Part shown: piece after piece, positions 62,296 through 64,000 of the stretch | Position numbering within the stretch: the first letter of the stretch is position 1 | How the letters are laid out: each line of letters begins with the position of its first letter | The notes under the pieces: generated by a model | The model's database searches: none | The model's input: only the letters and a program-made list of their open reading frames with translations | Told to the model about the DNA's origin: nothing | Position numbers and translations under genes: made by a program | Assembly (NCBI GenBank): GCA_004194705.1 | Contig: SADC01000943.1 | Location: 62,001-126,000, forward strand | Length of the DNA: 64,000 bases | Direction of reading: 5' to 3' | Source: Ditylenchus dipsaci | Lineage: Eukaryota; Nematoda; Chromadorea; Rhabditida; Anguinidae

Positions 62296-62560
62296 AAGCC
62301 TATGTTGTAGCGCAGCTCAAGAGCTACAAAACCCATATTACAGAAGGATTTTTGAAAATCTGAGTGTTGAGATATGGCCTTTTGGAAAAAATCAATTTCT
62401 TGAAAAAATGACCAAAGTCCGAAAAATTGGCAAAAACTTTCATTTTGGTCATTTTTTCAAGAAATTGATTTTTTCCAAAAGGCCATATCTCAACACTCAG
62501 ATTTTCAAAAATCCTTCTGTAATATGGATTTGTAGCTCTTGAGCTGCGCTACAACATGGT
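62296..62560. repeat. Near-perfect foldback, 265 bp
   Basis: CTATGTTGTAGCGCAGCTCAAGAGCTACAAA and the whole arm through AAAAAATCAATTTCTTGAAAAAATGACCAAA are mirrored to ACAACATGG, with a loop near 62428. A diverged half copy is at 49068-49160. Confidence 0.9.
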
Positions 62561-62569
62561 GATGAAATT

Positions 62570-63684
62570 TGTAGTGACGTTTGAAATTCGATAAAACATT
62601 TGACCAGTTAAAGTGATGAAAACGTTGGTGACCTTCTTAAAATGACCAGACAAGTTTTTGGGGCCAAATGGTGACTTATCCAAAATAGTCAAGCTGAGAG
62701 CAATATGCCATTTGAAAGAGGAGATTCAGTGCTACAAAACCTACTTTTGGAATATTGTTATCGTTAAATTTTTAATTTTAAAAAGTGAGCTCAAAAGTTG
62801 TCCGGGAACTTATTGTCCACCAGTTATTATCAGATCTCCTGTATCGGCTCAAAAACACCTCTAGAGCTCGAAAAAGGCATTAGTTTGTTTTCTGGTAGTA
62901 GTATAGTATTACTATTTCCAGGACAGCCCATTCACCCTCCTCCAAAATTAAAAAAAACCCCTTTTTTAAGGGCTTTTTTACATAAGAAGCGGCAAATTCG
63001 CCAATTTTGGGGCAAAAAACGCTAAATTTTACCAATTTTTGACACCATCCATTTCAAAATTTCACAAGACACAAATTCACCCTGATTTCTAATATAAAAT
63101 TCGACTGTTTTCTGAGCCCTTTTTTTAATAAAAAGTGGCAATTCAGAAAAATTGTCAACAAAAATTCAAAATTATACCAAATTTTGAGCAAAATTTTCAA
63201 AAAATAGTCAGGACAATAATCCACCCATTTTAAATGTTAACAATTTTTCAATTTTAGCTACTATTCGCACAACTTTCGCTAAAAAAGGTGTCATTCGATA
63301 TTGTAAGTTTTCAAATAAAATGACTCGAATTTGACATTTTTTCGACTTTTAAGTTTAATTTTTTCTTTATGAAGTTTTGGAACACAAGGCGAAAAACAGT
63401 CGAAATTCGTGTACTGAAATTCGCATGTTTTTCAACGAAAAAAAAAAAGAATAATATCATATGGTCTCAACACGATTATCAGTCTTTCGACTCAAAATCG
63501 ACTTTGATATCATTCTTATTGTCTTTTTGTCCAAAATATTAATTATTATTTTTAGTGCGTTTCCGGGTCTTATATGGTATATTTTTTCTACTTTATTAAA
63601 AAATTAAAAATTTTTAATACTTATTAATTTGTTATTTTTAGATCTACGAGGTTATACACATATAAGTTTAAATTTTGAATGTAT
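62570..63684. other. No gene seen
   Basis: AT-rich sequence with A/T homopolymers and no clear exons or complete repeats. Confidence 0.45.
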
Positions 63685-63692
63685 ATTATTAC

Positions 63693-63868
63693 TAGGGTTG
63701 TACAATGGGAATATTGCCGGGCATATTCCCGGGAACATTGGGAATATTCCCGGGTTTCGCGGTATTTTCCTCTATATTGGGAATATTCCGGGAATATTCC
63801 CAATGTTTCTGGGATATTCCCGGGAATATTCCCGGGTTTCTATATGTCCAGGAATTTCTACAACTCTA
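63693..63868. mobile_element. hAT-like MITE, GGGAATATTCCC motif family, 176 bp
   Basis: A perfect 8-bp target duplication ATTATTAC (63685-63692 and 63869-63876) flanks TAGGGTTGTACAATGGGAAT and ends GGAATTTCTACAACTCTA. The interior is almost entirely GGGAATATTCCCGGG units. Confidence 0.9.
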
Positions 63869-64000
63869 ATTATTACTGTTATTAATTTTTTTAAACTTTA
63901 GATGTCAAAATATGACAAGTTGGTTAATTTTAATTTTAAATTTTTATTTAATGGACCGGGAATTCGATCAACGGGATACAAAACAAAAGTTTTCCATCTC

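Overview
The window is nuclear DNA of a multicellular animal, most likely an invertebrate. It is AT-rich and almost free of long open reading frames. Genes are split by GT-AG introns with TTTTCAG-like acceptors. Some introns are tiny (48-55 nt) and others have been inflated to several kilobases by transposable elements. AATAAA signals follow several coding ends. A gustatory-receptor-type chemoreceptor and a secreted six-cysteine peptide suggest a protostome (arthropod- or nematode-like), but I cannot place the species.

Layout. 0.4-10.2 kb: a recent tandem duplication of a 4.9 kb unit that carries a two-exon secreted-protein gene, intact in the second copy and frame-broken in the first. 11-14 kb: transposon debris, including Tigger-type elements nested three deep. 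14.4-15.3 kb (minus): the last exon of ribosomal protein eL33 beside a four-exon histone H2B-like gene. 15.9-20.9 kb (minus): exons of a divergent, probably inactive protein kinase. 21.8-22.2 kb: an internally deleted mariner. 23.0-26.1 kb (minus): a Gln/Asn/Ser-rich gene with a duplicated exon. 31.3-32.6 kb (minus): an ANKLE1/LEM-3-like GIY-YIG endonuclease. 35.2-35.6 kb (minus): a chromodomain gene. 36.5-37.5 kb (minus): a three-exon acidic/serine-rich gene. 40.0-55.7 kb (plus): a seven-transmembrane chemoreceptor gene whose introns are packed with transposons. 58.9-61.9 kb (plus): a three-exon small secreted cysteine-rich peptide gene.

Mobile DNA dominates the rest. At least four DNA-transposon groups can be told apart by termini and target duplications: (1) pogo-like elements with CCGTATTTTCTC ends and TA duplications, including one element that still carries an internally deleted transposase (53.6-55.1 kb); (2) Tigger-like foldbacks with CAGTCAAACCTC ends and TA duplications; (3) about nine hAT-like elements with 8-bp duplications, each built from its own short repeated motif; (4) mariner. 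Large near-palindromes, tRNA-derived repeats and a GC-cored repeat family (called R here) fill most of the remainder.

Almost every recognisable gene needs a single-base frame correction, mostly next to a homopolymer, and the two 4.9 kb copies differ mainly by homopolymer length. This points to long-read consensus errors more than to gene decay. All coordinates come from reading by eye and exon ends may be off by a few bases.
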